This document shows, one piece after another, positions 44,661-52,807 of a DNA stretch of 64,000 nt. A program made the position numbers and the translations under genes. Positions within the stretch are counted from its first letter, which is position 1; each line of letters opens with the position of its first letter. The DNA is from Myxococcus virescens (GTDB lineage: Bacteria; Myxococcota; Myxococcia; Myxococcales; Myxococcaceae). The DNA lies in the NCBI RefSeq assembly GCF_900101905.1, contig NZ_FNAJ01000015.1, positions 124,001 to 188,000 of the forward strand, written 5' to 3'. The notes under the pieces were generated by a model, which was not told where the DNA came from, ran no database searches, and saw only the letters and a program-made list of their open reading frames with translations.

Positions 44661-44684
44661 ATGTCTAGACTGACCGTCTGACAT
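44661..44684 (-). promoter_or_regulatory. Candidate operator upstream of the kelch lipoprotein gene
   Basis: ATGTC(T)AGAC at 44661-44670 and GTCTGACAT at 44676-44684 form an inverted repeat with 9-bp arms, one bulged base and a TGACC centre. Position, 32-55 bp before the start codon, fits a regulator site. No regulator is encoded nearby. Confidence 0.35.
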
Positions 44685-44807
44685 TCCAGGGCGGCCCAAC
44701 CTGAGTGATTCCCGACGCTTACCCGGCACCCGAGGCCCGTCCGGCGACCTGTCCAGAGCGGGCCGGAGCGAGCGTGCAACGCCTTGCGTCACTCGTTTTC
44801 TCGCGGC

Positions 44808-45113
44808 TCAAGACTCCACGTCGACATTCACGGGCTCACGCTCCAGTCCGTTGGAATGGCGAGGTGGGAGCGCGCCGCCGTCGTCATCCACCTCCAGCGT
44901 GAGGAGTGGGTGGTCCGCGTTGACCAGGTAGACGTCGTGGCCGCGGATGAAGTCCACGTCGGAGAACTCCACCAGGTAGTCGCGCCGGGGAATGGGCACC
45001 AGCCCCTGCTCCAGTTCGAAGTGCGTGTCTCCGATGCCCGCCACGCGCCCGATGACACGGCCCGTCGCCGTCCGCACGGTCATGCCTTCGTGTACGTCGT
45101 CTGTCCGAATCAT
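44808..45113 (-). CDS. DUF2171/PRC-barrel-like small protein
   Basis: 101 residues; start at 45113 with AGGAGG upstream. The segment GMTVRTATGRVIGRVAGIGD and the following short strands (FELEQGLVPIPRRDYLVEFSDVDF, in two parts) resemble DUF2171/PRC-barrel beta folds, which are small cytoplasmic ligand- or protein-binding modules. The C-terminal tail is acidic. It is divergent from a 65-residue gene at 45387, with 273 bp between them. Confidence 0.65.
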   Translation of the reverse strand: MIRTDDVHEGMTVRTATGRVIGRVAGIGDTHFELEQGLVPIPRRDYLVEFSDVDFIRGHDVYLVNADHPLLTLEVDDDGGALPPRHSNGLEREPVNVDVES

Positions 45114-45386
45114 TCCGGCCTCCTCGCGCTCGGGTGCCCGGCCCGTCCGGGACTCCCAGACAACAGTGCGAGCGGGCATGACGGGACGCACCTGCGACGG
45201 CGCACACGGTGGAGCGCTCGCGACGACGGCCCGCCGCTCCACCACCGCGCGAACGCAGGGGCCGCCGAGCCGCATGTCCAGCCAGGAGAACGCGAGGCGC
45301 CAGGCCGCCAGCCCTGGCGTACTCCGGGCAGGCATCGAGGCCACATGGGCCGGTGCGTGCCTAACGTTCCAGGCAGGAGGTGCACC

Positions 45387-45584
45387 ATGTTGTTGGAACT
45401 GTCCGCCGTGGAGGCGCGCGACGTGAAGCAAGCGCTGGACACAGCGCTGCGCGCGCTCTTGGAAGAGATGGCCCATGCGGACCCGCGCGCCCATCGCGAC
45501 CTGCTGCGCGAGCGATATGAGCGGCTGGACCAACTCAACCGCCGGCTCGACATGAGCCTGGAGGGAGAACAGGTCTACGCCTGA
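45387..45584 (+). CDS. Small helical protein of unknown function
   Basis: 65 residues; start at 45387 with a strong GCAGGAGG Shine-Dalgarno 6 nt upstream. The sequence is entirely helical and charged (VEARDVKQALDTALRALLEE, RERYERLDQLNRRLD), suggesting a coiled-coil hairpin. It ends 6 bp before the convergent ABC ATPase stop. The codon bias and good ribosome-binding site support a real gene. Function unknown. Confidence 0.65.
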   Translation: MLLELSAVEARDVKQALDTALRALLEEMAHADPRAHRDLLRERYERLDQLNRRLDMSLEGEQVYA

Positions 45585-45590
45585 GGCCCG

Positions 45591-46604
45591 CTACAGGGCC
45601 CGGCCCGACTTCGCGTCGAAGCGCCGCGGCTTCGCCGCGTCATACCGCAGCCACACCGGAGCGCCCGTGGGCACACGGAAGTCTCCGGCGGCGCGCGCCA
45701 CCATGCGCTCCCCGGCCACGTCCACTGTCACCCAGCTCTCCGCGCCCATGAGCTCCACCAGGTACACGCGGCCCTCCAGCGCGCCTGGGGGCGGCGTGCC
45801 CTGCCCCACTTCCAGGTGCTCGGGACGCAGCCCCAACACCACGTCCGCGTCCGGCAGGCCCAGCGTCCGGGGCTTCACCAGGTTGATGCGCGGCGCGCCG
45901 AAGAAGCCCGCCACGAACAGGTTCGCTGGCGCGTCGTACAGCTCGCGCGGCGGAGCCACCTGCTGCACCTCCCCCTGGTTCATCACCACCACGCGGTCCG
46001 ACAGCGTCATCGCCTCCGACTGGTCGTGGGTGACGTAGACGAAGGTGGCCTTGAGCTGCTCATGCAGCTTCTTGATTTCCCCCCGCATCTGCGTGCGCAG
46101 CGCCGCGTCCAGGTTGGACAGCGGTTCGTCGAAGAGGAACACCTTGGGTCGCCGCACCAGCGCGCGCCCCAATGCCACGCGCTGCCGCTGGCCTCCCGAC
46201 AGCTCCTTCGGCTTGCGCGACAGCAGGCCCTCCAGCCCCAGCAGCGAGGCCACCTCGCGCACGCGCGCGTCGATGTCCGCCTTCGCCATCCCCGCCACCT
46301 TCAGCGGAAATGCGAGGTTCCGCACCACGTCCAGGTGCGGATAGAGCGCGTAGCTCTGGAACACCATGGCGATGTCCCGCTCCCGCGGTGACATGTCATT
46401 CACCACCGCGCCATCGATGCGCAGCGTGCCGCCCGACATCTCCTCCAGCCCGGCGATGAGGTTCAGCGTCGTGGACTTGCCGCAGCCTGACGGGCCCACC
46501 AGCGAGATGAACTCGCCGTCCGCGATGTCCAGGCTCACGCCCTTCACCGCGACCACGCCGCCCCGGTACACCTTGCGCACGTCCTCCAGGGACACTGTCG
46601 CCAA
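45591..46604 (-). CDS. MalK/UgpC-type ABC transporter ATP-binding protein
   Basis: 337 residues using a TTG start at 46604 with GGGAGG 7 nt upstream; the family begins MATVxLxxVxK, matching this choice. All ATPase motifs are present: GPSGCGKST (Walker A), LSGGQRQRVALGRAL (signature), VFLFDEPLSNLD (Walker B) and VTHDQSEAM (H-loop). The C-terminal 120 residues form the TOBE/regulatory domain typical of MalK and UgpC. It should energise import of sugars or glycerol phosphate, but no permease or binding-protein gene is adjacent, so it may serve a distant or shared transporter. It is divergent from the Mla-like ATPase. Confidence 0.88.
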   Translation of the reverse strand: MATVSLEDVRKVYRGGVVAVKGVSLDIADGEFISLVGPSGCGKSTTLNLIAGLEEMSGGTLRIDGAVVNDMSPRERDIAMVFQSYALYPHLDVVRNLAFPLKVAGMAKADIDARVREVASLLGLEGLLSRKPKELSGGQRQRVALGRALVRRPKVFLFDEPLSNLDAALRTQMRGEIKKLHEQLKATFVYVTHDQSEAMTLSDRVVVMNQGEVQQVAPPRELYDAPANLFVAGFFGAPRINLVKPRTLGLPDADVVLGLRPEHLEVGQGTPPPGALEGRVYLVELMGAESWVTVDVAGERMVARAAGDFRVPTGAPVWLRYDAAKPRRFDAKSGRAL

Positions 46605-46844
46605 ACGCCTTGCCTCCCGGGCGCCCGGCCTCTGGACGCCCCATGTGTCATTCCGCCTCACCCACGGGCCTCGCAGCATCGCGCCCTCCGCGCCCAGGGC
46701 AAGCCTCATGGCGAGGGGCCGCCCCGCCTCTGACCGCCATTCCACACCGGGATGGAAGCCGGGCGGCCGGGCGCCCCTTCCCCGCGCCAGGCAGCCGCTT
46801 CCTGGAGGCGGAAGGCGGCGGACGCGCACTATGTTCGCGCGGCC

Positions 46845-47642
46845 ATGAGTCCCTCGAGCCCACCGTCCTCCCGCAAGCTGGCCATCGAAGTGCGGGACCT
46901 CCACAAGTCCTTCGGAGACCAGCACGCGCTGCGGGGGGTGAACCTGGAAGTGCCAGAGGGCACCACCTGCGTGCTGATGGGCGTGTCCGGGTCGGGCAAG
47001 ACGGTGCTGATGAAGCACATCATGGGCCTCTTGCAACCGGACCGGGGCACCGTCCTGGTGGATGGCGAGGACATCGCGCGGATGAACGAGGCCGCGCTCG
47101 ACCAGATGCGCCGCAAGCAGGGCATCCTCTTCCAGGCGAACGCCCTCTTCGACTCGCTCACCGTGTTCGACAACGTGGCCTTCCCCCTGCGCGAGCGCAC
47201 CCGCATGCCCGAGGCGGAAATCGCCGAGACGGTGAACAAGACGCTGGAGCGCGTGGGCCTGTCGCACGCGACGCAGCGCTTCCCTGGCGAGCTGTCCGGC
47301 GGCATGCAGAAGCGCGTGGGCTTCGCGCGCGCCACCATCCTCCAGCCGAAGATTCTCCTCTACGACGACCCCACCGCCGGGTTGGATCCGCTCACCACCG
47401 CGGCGGTGAATGAAATCATCACCACCGGCAAGCAGCAGCTCGGCGCCACCTCGCTGGTGATTACGCCGGACGTGGCCTCCGCCTTTGGCATGGCGGACCA
47501 CCTGGCCCTGATGCACGAAGGCCGCATCGTGGAGTACGGCCCGCCAGACGCCTTCCGTGAGTCACAGCACCCCGCGGTGATGGCCTTCCTCCGCAACTGG
47601 CTCCGGCGCCGCGCCCAGAACAAGCGCGCGGCCCAGGCCTGA
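46845..47642 (+). CDS. MlaF-like ABC ATPase with altered catalytic residues
   Basis: 265 residues from 46845. Walker A (GVSGSGKT) and signature (LSGGMQKRVGFARA) match Mla/Ttg2A-type phospholipid-transport ATPases, as do KHIMGLLQPDRG and the FQANALFDSLTVFDNVAFPLRE region (in two parts). However, Walker B reads LLYDDPTAGLDP near 172, with Asp instead of the catalytic Glu. The H-loop reads VITPDVAS near 206, with Pro where the switch His belongs. ATP hydrolysis may therefore be weak or unusual. No MlaE permease or MlaD gene is adjacent. It could act as a regulatory subunit or a slow motor; confidence in the family is good, in activity low. Confidence 0.8.
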   Translation: MSPSSPPSSRKLAIEVRDLHKSFGDQHALRGVNLEVPEGTTCVLMGVSGSGKTVLMKHIMGLLQPDRGTVLVDGEDIARMNEAALDQMRRKQGILFQANALFDSLTVFDNVAFPLRERTRMPEAEIAETVNKTLERVGLSHATQRFPGELSGGMQKRVGFARATILQPKILLYDDPTAGLDPLTTAAVNEIITTGKQQLGATSLVITPDVASAFGMADHLALMHEGRIVEYGPPDAFRESQHPAVMAFLRNWLRRRAQNKRAAQA

Positions 47643-47712
47643 GGCGGCGCGCACCCGGAACGCGCGTTGCAAACAGTCCGGTCCACCGCGCGAGTGCGGC
47701 CCGACGACCACG

Positions 47713-48489
47713 ATGCTTCCCCCATCCCCTTCGCCCCTCGTGGCACCCCGGACACGGCGCGGCCTGCTGGCCACCCTCGCCGTGCTCCTGTCGTGCAGCA
47801 CGCCCACGCCGCCGCCGGAGCCTCCACGGGTGGTGCTCTGGGCCTGGGAGCGGCCGGAGGACCTCCGCTTCCTCGCGCGGACGGGGCGCCCGGTCAGCGT
47901 GGCCTTCCTGCGCGCCACGCTCGCGCTCACGGAGACGGAGGTGCGCGAACACCCGCGCCGGCAGCCGCTCCACGTTCCGCCCGGGACACCCCTGAGGGCC
48001 ACGGTGCGGATGGAAGCCCATCCGGGCGCGTCGCTCGCGAAGTACCCGCCCGAGCGACTGCACGCGCTGGCGGACCGACTCGCCACGCTGGCGCGCCTTC
48101 CGGAGCTGACGGCGCTCCAGATTGACTTCGATGCCCGCGCGTCCGAATACGACGCCTACGTCGCGCTGCTCCAGGCGCTCCGTCAGAAGCTGCCCCCATC
48201 GATGGCGCTGTCCATCACCGGTCTCGCCTCATGGTGCACGCCCGGAAGCTGGCTGACGCACGCGCCCGTGGACGAAGTGGTGCCCCAGCTCTTCCGCATG
48301 GGCCCGGAGGCTCCCACGTGGCGCGCCCGCTTCGCGCGCGGACTGCCCGCCCCTTGCCGGGGCAGCGTGGGGCTGGCGCTCGATGAGTGGCAGTCCGTGC
48401 CCCCTGGCGTCTCCACCCTCTATGTCTTCAACCCCCGCCCCTGGACGCCCGAGGCGTTCACGCGCGCGGTCGCGGAGCTCCATCCATGA
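47713..48489 (+). CDS. DUF3142 domain lipoprotein
   Basis: 258 residues from 47713. The N-terminus ends in LAVLLSCS, a plausible lipobox. The mature protein has LWAWERPEDLRFL, then ALQIDFDARASEYDAYVALL, MALSITGLASWC and FNPRPWTPE. These match DUF3142, whose predicted TIM-barrel resembles glycoside-hydrolase folds; no activity is established. Its stop overlaps the next gene's start (ATGA), so the two are translationally coupled and probably act together at the envelope. Confidence 0.75.
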   Translation: MLPPSPSPLVAPRTRRGLLATLAVLLSCSTPTPPPEPPRVVLWAWERPEDLRFLARTGRPVSVAFLRATLALTETEVREHPRRQPLHVPPGTPLRATVRMEAHPGASLAKYPPERLHALADRLATLARLPELTALQIDFDARASEYDAYVALLQALRQKLPPSMALSITGLASWCTPGSWLTHAPVDEVVPQLFRMGPEAPTWRARFARGLPAPCRGSVGLALDEWQSVPPGVSTLYVFNPRPWTPEAFTRAVAELHP

Positions 48490-50720
48490 AGAAGCTGCTC
48501 ATCACCGTCACCAGCGGCCTCGCGTTCCTGCTCACCCCCACCGAAGCGCGGGCGTGTGCCTACGACTCCGCCGGGGCCGTGTTCGTCACCAGCAGCCATC
48601 CCGACTGGCCGCTCTCCACCTTCGCGGCCGGGCGGCTGGGCGTGGTGCATGGCTCGATGCGCACCGCCTACCTCGCGTTCGCCTACCGGACGATGATGGG
48701 CATTCCCACCACGCCCGAGGAGCAACAGCCCCTGGTGACGCGCTGGGAGCTCATGCACCAGGCGTTGCCGGAGCACCTCTCCCTGACACCAGGCTTCCAG
48801 CGCTGGCTGGCGGTACGGAAGCAGGTGGCGCCTCAGCTCCCAGAAGCCTCGCCCGAGCATTCCCGGCAGGTGAGATACGCACAGGTCCCCCGCATCCAGG
48901 GTGACGCGTTCCAGCGCGCCGCGAACACCGCCACCGACCTGGCCCAGGCGTGGAAGAAGCACCCCGCGCTGGTGGAGGAGTGGGTGCGCAACCAGGACAC
49001 CGTCTTCGGCCCGTGCGCCATCCTGCCGGAGCCCGACCCGCGGCTGGATGACGGCGTGAGCGCGCAGCACCAGGCCCGCCGGCGAGACGAGCGCGCCTAC
49101 CAGGAGGCCGCCTCGCGCTTCTACTGCGACGACTATCCCGGCGCCCTGTCCTCGTTCCAGAAGCTCGCTGCGTCGCAGGAATCACCCTACCGGGCGCTCG
49201 CCGCCTACCTCGTGGCGCGCACCCATGTCCGGCAGGCGCTGATGGAGAAGAAAGGTGAGTATCACTTCGAGTCGCGGGAAGACGCCGTCTTCCTCTCGCG
49301 GCTGGGCGAGGCGGACCGGGTGCTCGATGGCGTGCTCGCCTCCCCGGAGCTGCGGAGCGTCCATGCGCCCGCGCGCGGCTTGCGGAGCCTGGTGCGCTAC
49401 CGGCTGCGACCCAAGACCTGGCACTGTGAGCTGCTGTCGCACGTGCTCGAACCCGGGACGGGCACCGCCCTCGCCTCGGAGCTGGGCGACCTCGACCTGA
49501 TGTTGCGAGAAGCGAGCACCTGCGAGGGCCTCCCCGCGCCCGCCGAGGCGCTCCAGGCGTGGCTCCACGCCATGAAGGACACGCCCTACAGCGCGGCGCC
49601 CGATGCGGAGCGCCGCGCGCAATACGACGGAGCCCTGGCCCGCTGGAAGAAGACGGCGCACATGCCGTGGCTCGTCGCCGCGCTGGCCAAGGCGACGCCG
49701 GACGCTCCGGGCGTGCCGGAGCTGCTCGCCGCCTCCGCGAAGGTCGCGCCCACGTCTCCCGCCGGCCTGACGGTGGCGTACCATGCCGCGCGGCTGCTGC
49801 ATGGCCGAGGCGAGGTGGAGGCGGCGCGGGCGCGGCTCGCGACGGTGCCCGCCGAGCTGACCCGGGACCTGCCCTCCACGGACAACCTGCTGCGCGAGGA
49901 GCGGCTCGCGGTGGCCAGAGACCCGGACGAGGCCATGCGGGAAGCGGTCAACATCATCGCCGACTATGAAATGAGCAGCAGCTACTCCGAGCCCTACACC
50001 ACGCCGCTGGCCGAACGGCCCCGGCTCTTCAGCCCGCGCGCCGTGGCCATGCTGGAGCCCCGGCTGACGGCGAAGCGCATGGGTGAGCTGGCGGCGGGGG
50101 ACATCCTGCCTCCCGCCCTTCGACGGCAGCTCATGTGGACCGCCTTCGCGCGCGCCACCGTCGCGGGTGACGACGCGACGATTCAGGCCGTGGCGAAGCG
50201 CCTGGCGGCGACGGAGCCCAAGGCGAAGGCGGAGCTGCTGGCGCTCGCCGGCAAGCCCACGCCCGAGGAGCGTCAGTTCGAGGCCCAGCTGCTCCTCATG
50301 GGACTGCCCGCCGTCTCCGCTCGGCTCAACGCGGGCGAGGACCGGCTGGCGAACACCCATCCCAACCTCAGCCTCACCATGGATATGTCCTACCAGCGCA
50401 ACTGGTGGTGCGGTCCGAAGCCGGACGCGAGCGTGCCCCCCGTGCACTTCGAGGACACGCCCGACGCACCGGACGCGGCGCGGGAGTGGAAGGCCCTCCA
50501 GGACGCGGGCAACTCGGTGCCCTACTTCGCCCGCGTCGCCATGGCCTGGGCCCAGGCCCACCCGGATGACCCGCGCTCGCCCATCGCCCTGTTCCGCGCG
50601 GTCCGCGCCAGCAAGCGCGGCTGCGGACAGGCCACGCGCGAGGCACGCGAGGCCTTCCGCTATCTCCACAAGCACTACGGCAAGACGAGCTGGGCGAAGC
50701 GCACGCCCTACGTGTACTGA
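48486..50720 (+). CDS. Large exported protein of unknown function, coupled to the DUF3142 gene
   Basis: 744 residues, starting in an ATGA overlap with the DUF3142 gene. A signal peptide (LLITVTSGLAFLLTPTEARA) is followed by a Cys-containing N-terminal part (ACAYDSAGAVFVTSSHPDW). Most of the rest is helical repeats of TPR/SEL1 character (YRALAAYLVARTHVRQAL, GLTVAYHAARLLHGRGEVE). The conserved C-terminal part has LRRQLMWTAFARATVAGDD and YQRNWWCGPKPD. I do not recognise a catalytic motif. Coupling to DUF3142 suggests a two-component envelope unit, perhaps for polysaccharide handling (inference only). Confidence 0.72.
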   Translation: MKKLLITVTSGLAFLLTPTEARACAYDSAGAVFVTSSHPDWPLSTFAAGRLGVVHGSMRTAYLAFAYRTMMGIPTTPEEQQPLVTRWELMHQALPEHLSLTPGFQRWLAVRKQVAPQLPEASPEHSRQVRYAQVPRIQGDAFQRAANTATDLAQAWKKHPALVEEWVRNQDTVFGPCAILPEPDPRLDDGVSAQHQARRRDERAYQEAASRFYCDDYPGALSSFQKLAASQESPYRALAAYLVARTHVRQALMEKKGEYHFESREDAVFLSRLGEADRVLDGVLASPELRSVHAPARGLRSLVRYRLRPKTWHCELLSHVLEPGTGTALASELGDLDLMLREASTCEGLPAPAEALQAWLHAMKDTPYSAAPDAERRAQYDGALARWKKTAHMPWLVAALAKATPDAPGVPELLAASAKVAPTSPAGLTVAYHAARLLHGRGEVEAARARLATVPAELTRDLPSTDNLLREERLAVARDPDEAMREAVNIIADYEMSSSYSEPYTTPLAERPRLFSPRAVAMLEPRLTAKRMGELAAGDILPPALRRQLMWTAFARATVAGDDATIQAVAKRLAATEPKAKAELLALAGKPTPEERQFEAQLLLMGLPAVSARLNAGEDRLANTHPNLSLTMDMSYQRNWWCGPKPDASVPPVHFEDTPDAPDAAREWKALQDAGNSVPYFARVAMAWAQAHPDDPRSPIALFRAVRASKRGCGQATREAREAFRYLHKHYGKTSWAKRTPYVY

Positions 50721-50840
50721 CGTCCCGCCTACAGCACGCGCTGGGTGGCGTGGCGGATGCGGTCGGGCTGAGAGGCTGTGCGTTTGCGCTCGAATGGCAC
50801 GCGTGGTGTAGCCTCCCGGACAACGGGAGTACACGTGTCC

Positions 50841-51032
50841 ATGCAATCACAAGGCAACAAGGTTCTTCGTACGGTGACGGTGGTCCTCGCGGTCGTCCTG
50901 CTGGGTTTCGTGGTGCTGACGGCGGCTGGAACCTTCTTCGGTGGGACCAAGATCCGCCCGCTGTTCGGCATGCCGGAGGGCGGCCTGCACGCCCTCGACG
51001 CCGGTGACGCGGCGCCCCCGGCCACGCCGTGA
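50841..51032 (+). CDS. Small single-pass membrane protein
   Basis: 63 residues from the ATG at 50841; a GTG 6 bp upstream is also in frame. It consists of a short basic N-terminus, one transmembrane helix (VTVVLAVVLLGFVVLTAAGTF) and a short Gly/Pro tail. Its stop codon shares one base with the start of the sterol-desaturase-like gene, so it is translationally coupled to that enzyme and may be a small subunit or stabiliser of it. No family recognised. Confidence 0.6.
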   Translation: MQSQGNKVLRTVTVVLAVVLLGFVVLTAAGTFFGGTKIRPLFGMPEGGLHALDAGDAAPPATP

Positions 51033-51829
51033 TGAGCCTGGAGGTCCTAGGCGGGGGGGCCGCGATTTCCTTCGGGGTGCTCGCGTGTGTCTTCTGGCCG
51101 TTGGAGAAGGCCTGGGCCGCGCGGCCAGGACAGCCGCTGCTGCGCCCTGCCTTCCGCACCGACCTCGCCTACTTCGTGGCGCAATACCTGGTGCTCGCGC
51201 CGCTGGCGCTGCTGATGCTGAGCCACGTGCAGGCGCTCTTGCACCTGGACCTGCTGTCGGGGCTCCAGGCCGCCGTGGCACGCCAGCCCTGGTGGCTTCA
51301 GGCACTCGAAGCGGTGGTGCTCTGCGACCTGCTCGTCTACGGCTTCCACCGACTGTCACACCAGGTGGACTTCCTCTGGCGCTTCCACGCCGTCCACCAC
51401 TCGGCCGAGCACCTCGACTGGCTCGCCGCGCACCGCGAGCACCCCGTGGACGGACTGCTCACGCAGTTGGTGGTGAACCTCCCCGCGATGCTGATGGGCT
51501 TTCCGCTCGAGACGCTGGCGATGCTCATCGCCTTCCGCGGGCTGTGGGCCATCTTCATCCACTCCAACGTCCGGCTGCCGCTGGGGCCGCTGGGCTTCCT
51601 CTTCGGCGCGCCCGAACTGCACCACTGGCACCACGCGCGCGAACGGCACACGCGGCACAACTTCGGCAACCTCGCGCCGTGGACGGATTGGCTCTTCGGC
51701 ACCTACCACCGGCCCACCGGGCCCGAGCAGTATCCGCTCGGGCTCGTGGAGCCGTTTCCCCGGCGCTTCTGGGCCCAGCTCCTCTCGCCCGTGACGCGGG
51801 CGACTGACAGCAGGAATACGCCACGCTGA
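51032..51829 (+). CDS. Sterol desaturase / fatty-acid hydroxylase-like membrane enzyme
   Basis: 265 residues from the ATG at 51032; an adjacent GTG is an alternative. Four hydrophobic helices are visible. The di-iron His boxes are complete: HRLSH near 108, HAVHHSAEH near 124 and LHHWHHARERH near 198. The enzyme should use O2 and electrons to hydroxylate or desaturate a lipid in the inner membrane. Myxobacteria are among the few bacteria that make sterols or ether lipids, but the substrate here cannot be stated. It is translationally coupled to the 63-residue membrane protein upstream. Confidence 0.85.
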   Translation: MSLEVLGGGAAISFGVLACVFWPLEKAWAARPGQPLLRPAFRTDLAYFVAQYLVLAPLALLMLSHVQALLHLDLLSGLQAAVARQPWWLQALEAVVLCDLLVYGFHRLSHQVDFLWRFHAVHHSAEHLDWLAAHREHPVDGLLTQLVVNLPAMLMGFPLETLAMLIAFRGLWAIFIHSNVRLPLGPLGFLFGAPELHHWHHARERHTRHNFGNLAPWTDWLFGTYHRPTGPEQYPLGLVEPFPRRFWAQLLSPVTRATDSRNTPR

Positions 51830-51862
51830 GCTGGGATTCGCGTTCCCGCTGGCGGCAATCCG

Positions 51863-52690
51863 TCACACCGCCCTGGAGGTCCGCGTCTCTGATTGCGCGT
51901 CCAGGAATGTCCCCAAGGTGGCATTGACGAGCGCGGGCTCCTCCACGGTGGAGGAGTGCCCTCCGCGCGGCAGGGTCACCAGGCGTGAGCCGGGGATGAG
52001 CCGGTGCAGGCGCTGCGCCTTGGCGGGGACGGTGGCCGTGTCCTCGGCGCCGACGACGACGAGCGTGGGCACGCGGATGTGTGGGATTTCGTGGGCCACG
52101 CCGCGCCGCTCGATGACGCCGTTGACGGCGCGCCAGATGTCGCGGCGGTTCTCCATGAGGCGCGTGCGCCAGCGGCTGCGCTCCTCGGCCCGGTTGGGGT
52201 CCGTCATGAAGCTGCGGCCGAACATGATGCGCATCACCGGGTCCGCCACCGGGCGCAGGCCCGCCAGGCGCGCGGTGAGGTTGAGCAGCGTGTAGCGCGG
52301 CACGTTGTGAAGGGGCTCCGGGTCGGCGGACGTCTCCATCAGCACCAGCGAGCGCAGCAGGTCCGGCCGCCGCGCGGCGATGCGCATGCCAACGAAGCCG
52401 CCCATGGACAGGCCCACGAAGTGACAGGGCCCCACGCCCAGCCGCTCGATGAGCGCCACCGCGTCCAGGTACACCGTCTCCATGTCGATGACGCGCGCCG
52501 GAGGCACGGCGCTCTGGCCCTGGCCCCGGTGGTCATAGGCGATGCAGCGGTAACGTCCGCACAGCGCTTCCACTTGCGGATCGAAGAGGCGACAGCTCCA
52601 CAGCAAGCCGTGGCTGAAGACGATGGGCACGCCCGTGCCACCCGAGTCCTCGTAGTACAGCTCCGTTCTGTTGACGGTCAGCATCGGCAT
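51863..52690 (-). CDS. Alpha/beta-hydrolase
   Basis: 275 residues; start at 52690, with GAGGGTG upstream and a second ATG 6 bp later. Motifs of the alpha/beta-hydrolase fold are clear: oxyanion FSHGLLW near 33, nucleophile GLSMGG near 107, the acid in VVGAEDTATV near 225 and the catalytic His in PRGGHSST near 252. The triad is complete. Substrate class (ester, haloalkane, dienelactone or other) cannot be told. No signal peptide, so it is probably cytoplasmic. It converges on the sterol-desaturase-like gene. Confidence 0.88.
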   Translation of the reverse strand: MPMLTVNRTELYYEDSGGTGVPIVFSHGLLWSCRLFDPQVEALCGRYRCIAYDHRGQGQSAVPPARVIDMETVYLDAVALIERLGVGPCHFVGLSMGGFVGMRIAARRPDLLRSLVLMETSADPEPLHNVPRYTLLNLTARLAGLRPVADPVMRIMFGRSFMTDPNRAEERSRWRTRLMENRRDIWRAVNGVIERRGVAHEIPHIRVPTLVVVGAEDTATVPAKAQRLHRLIPGSRLVTLPRGGHSSTVEEPALVNATLGTFLDAQSETRTSRAV

Positions 52691-52807
52691 GCGCGGCACC
52701 CTCCCCGGCTGGCGAGGATAGGCGAGCGACACGCGCGGACGGGTACTCCTCTTCGTGGAGCCGTTGGCCGGCTGACGTCCCGCTGCCCTCGGGGCCCACG
52801 CGACTGG

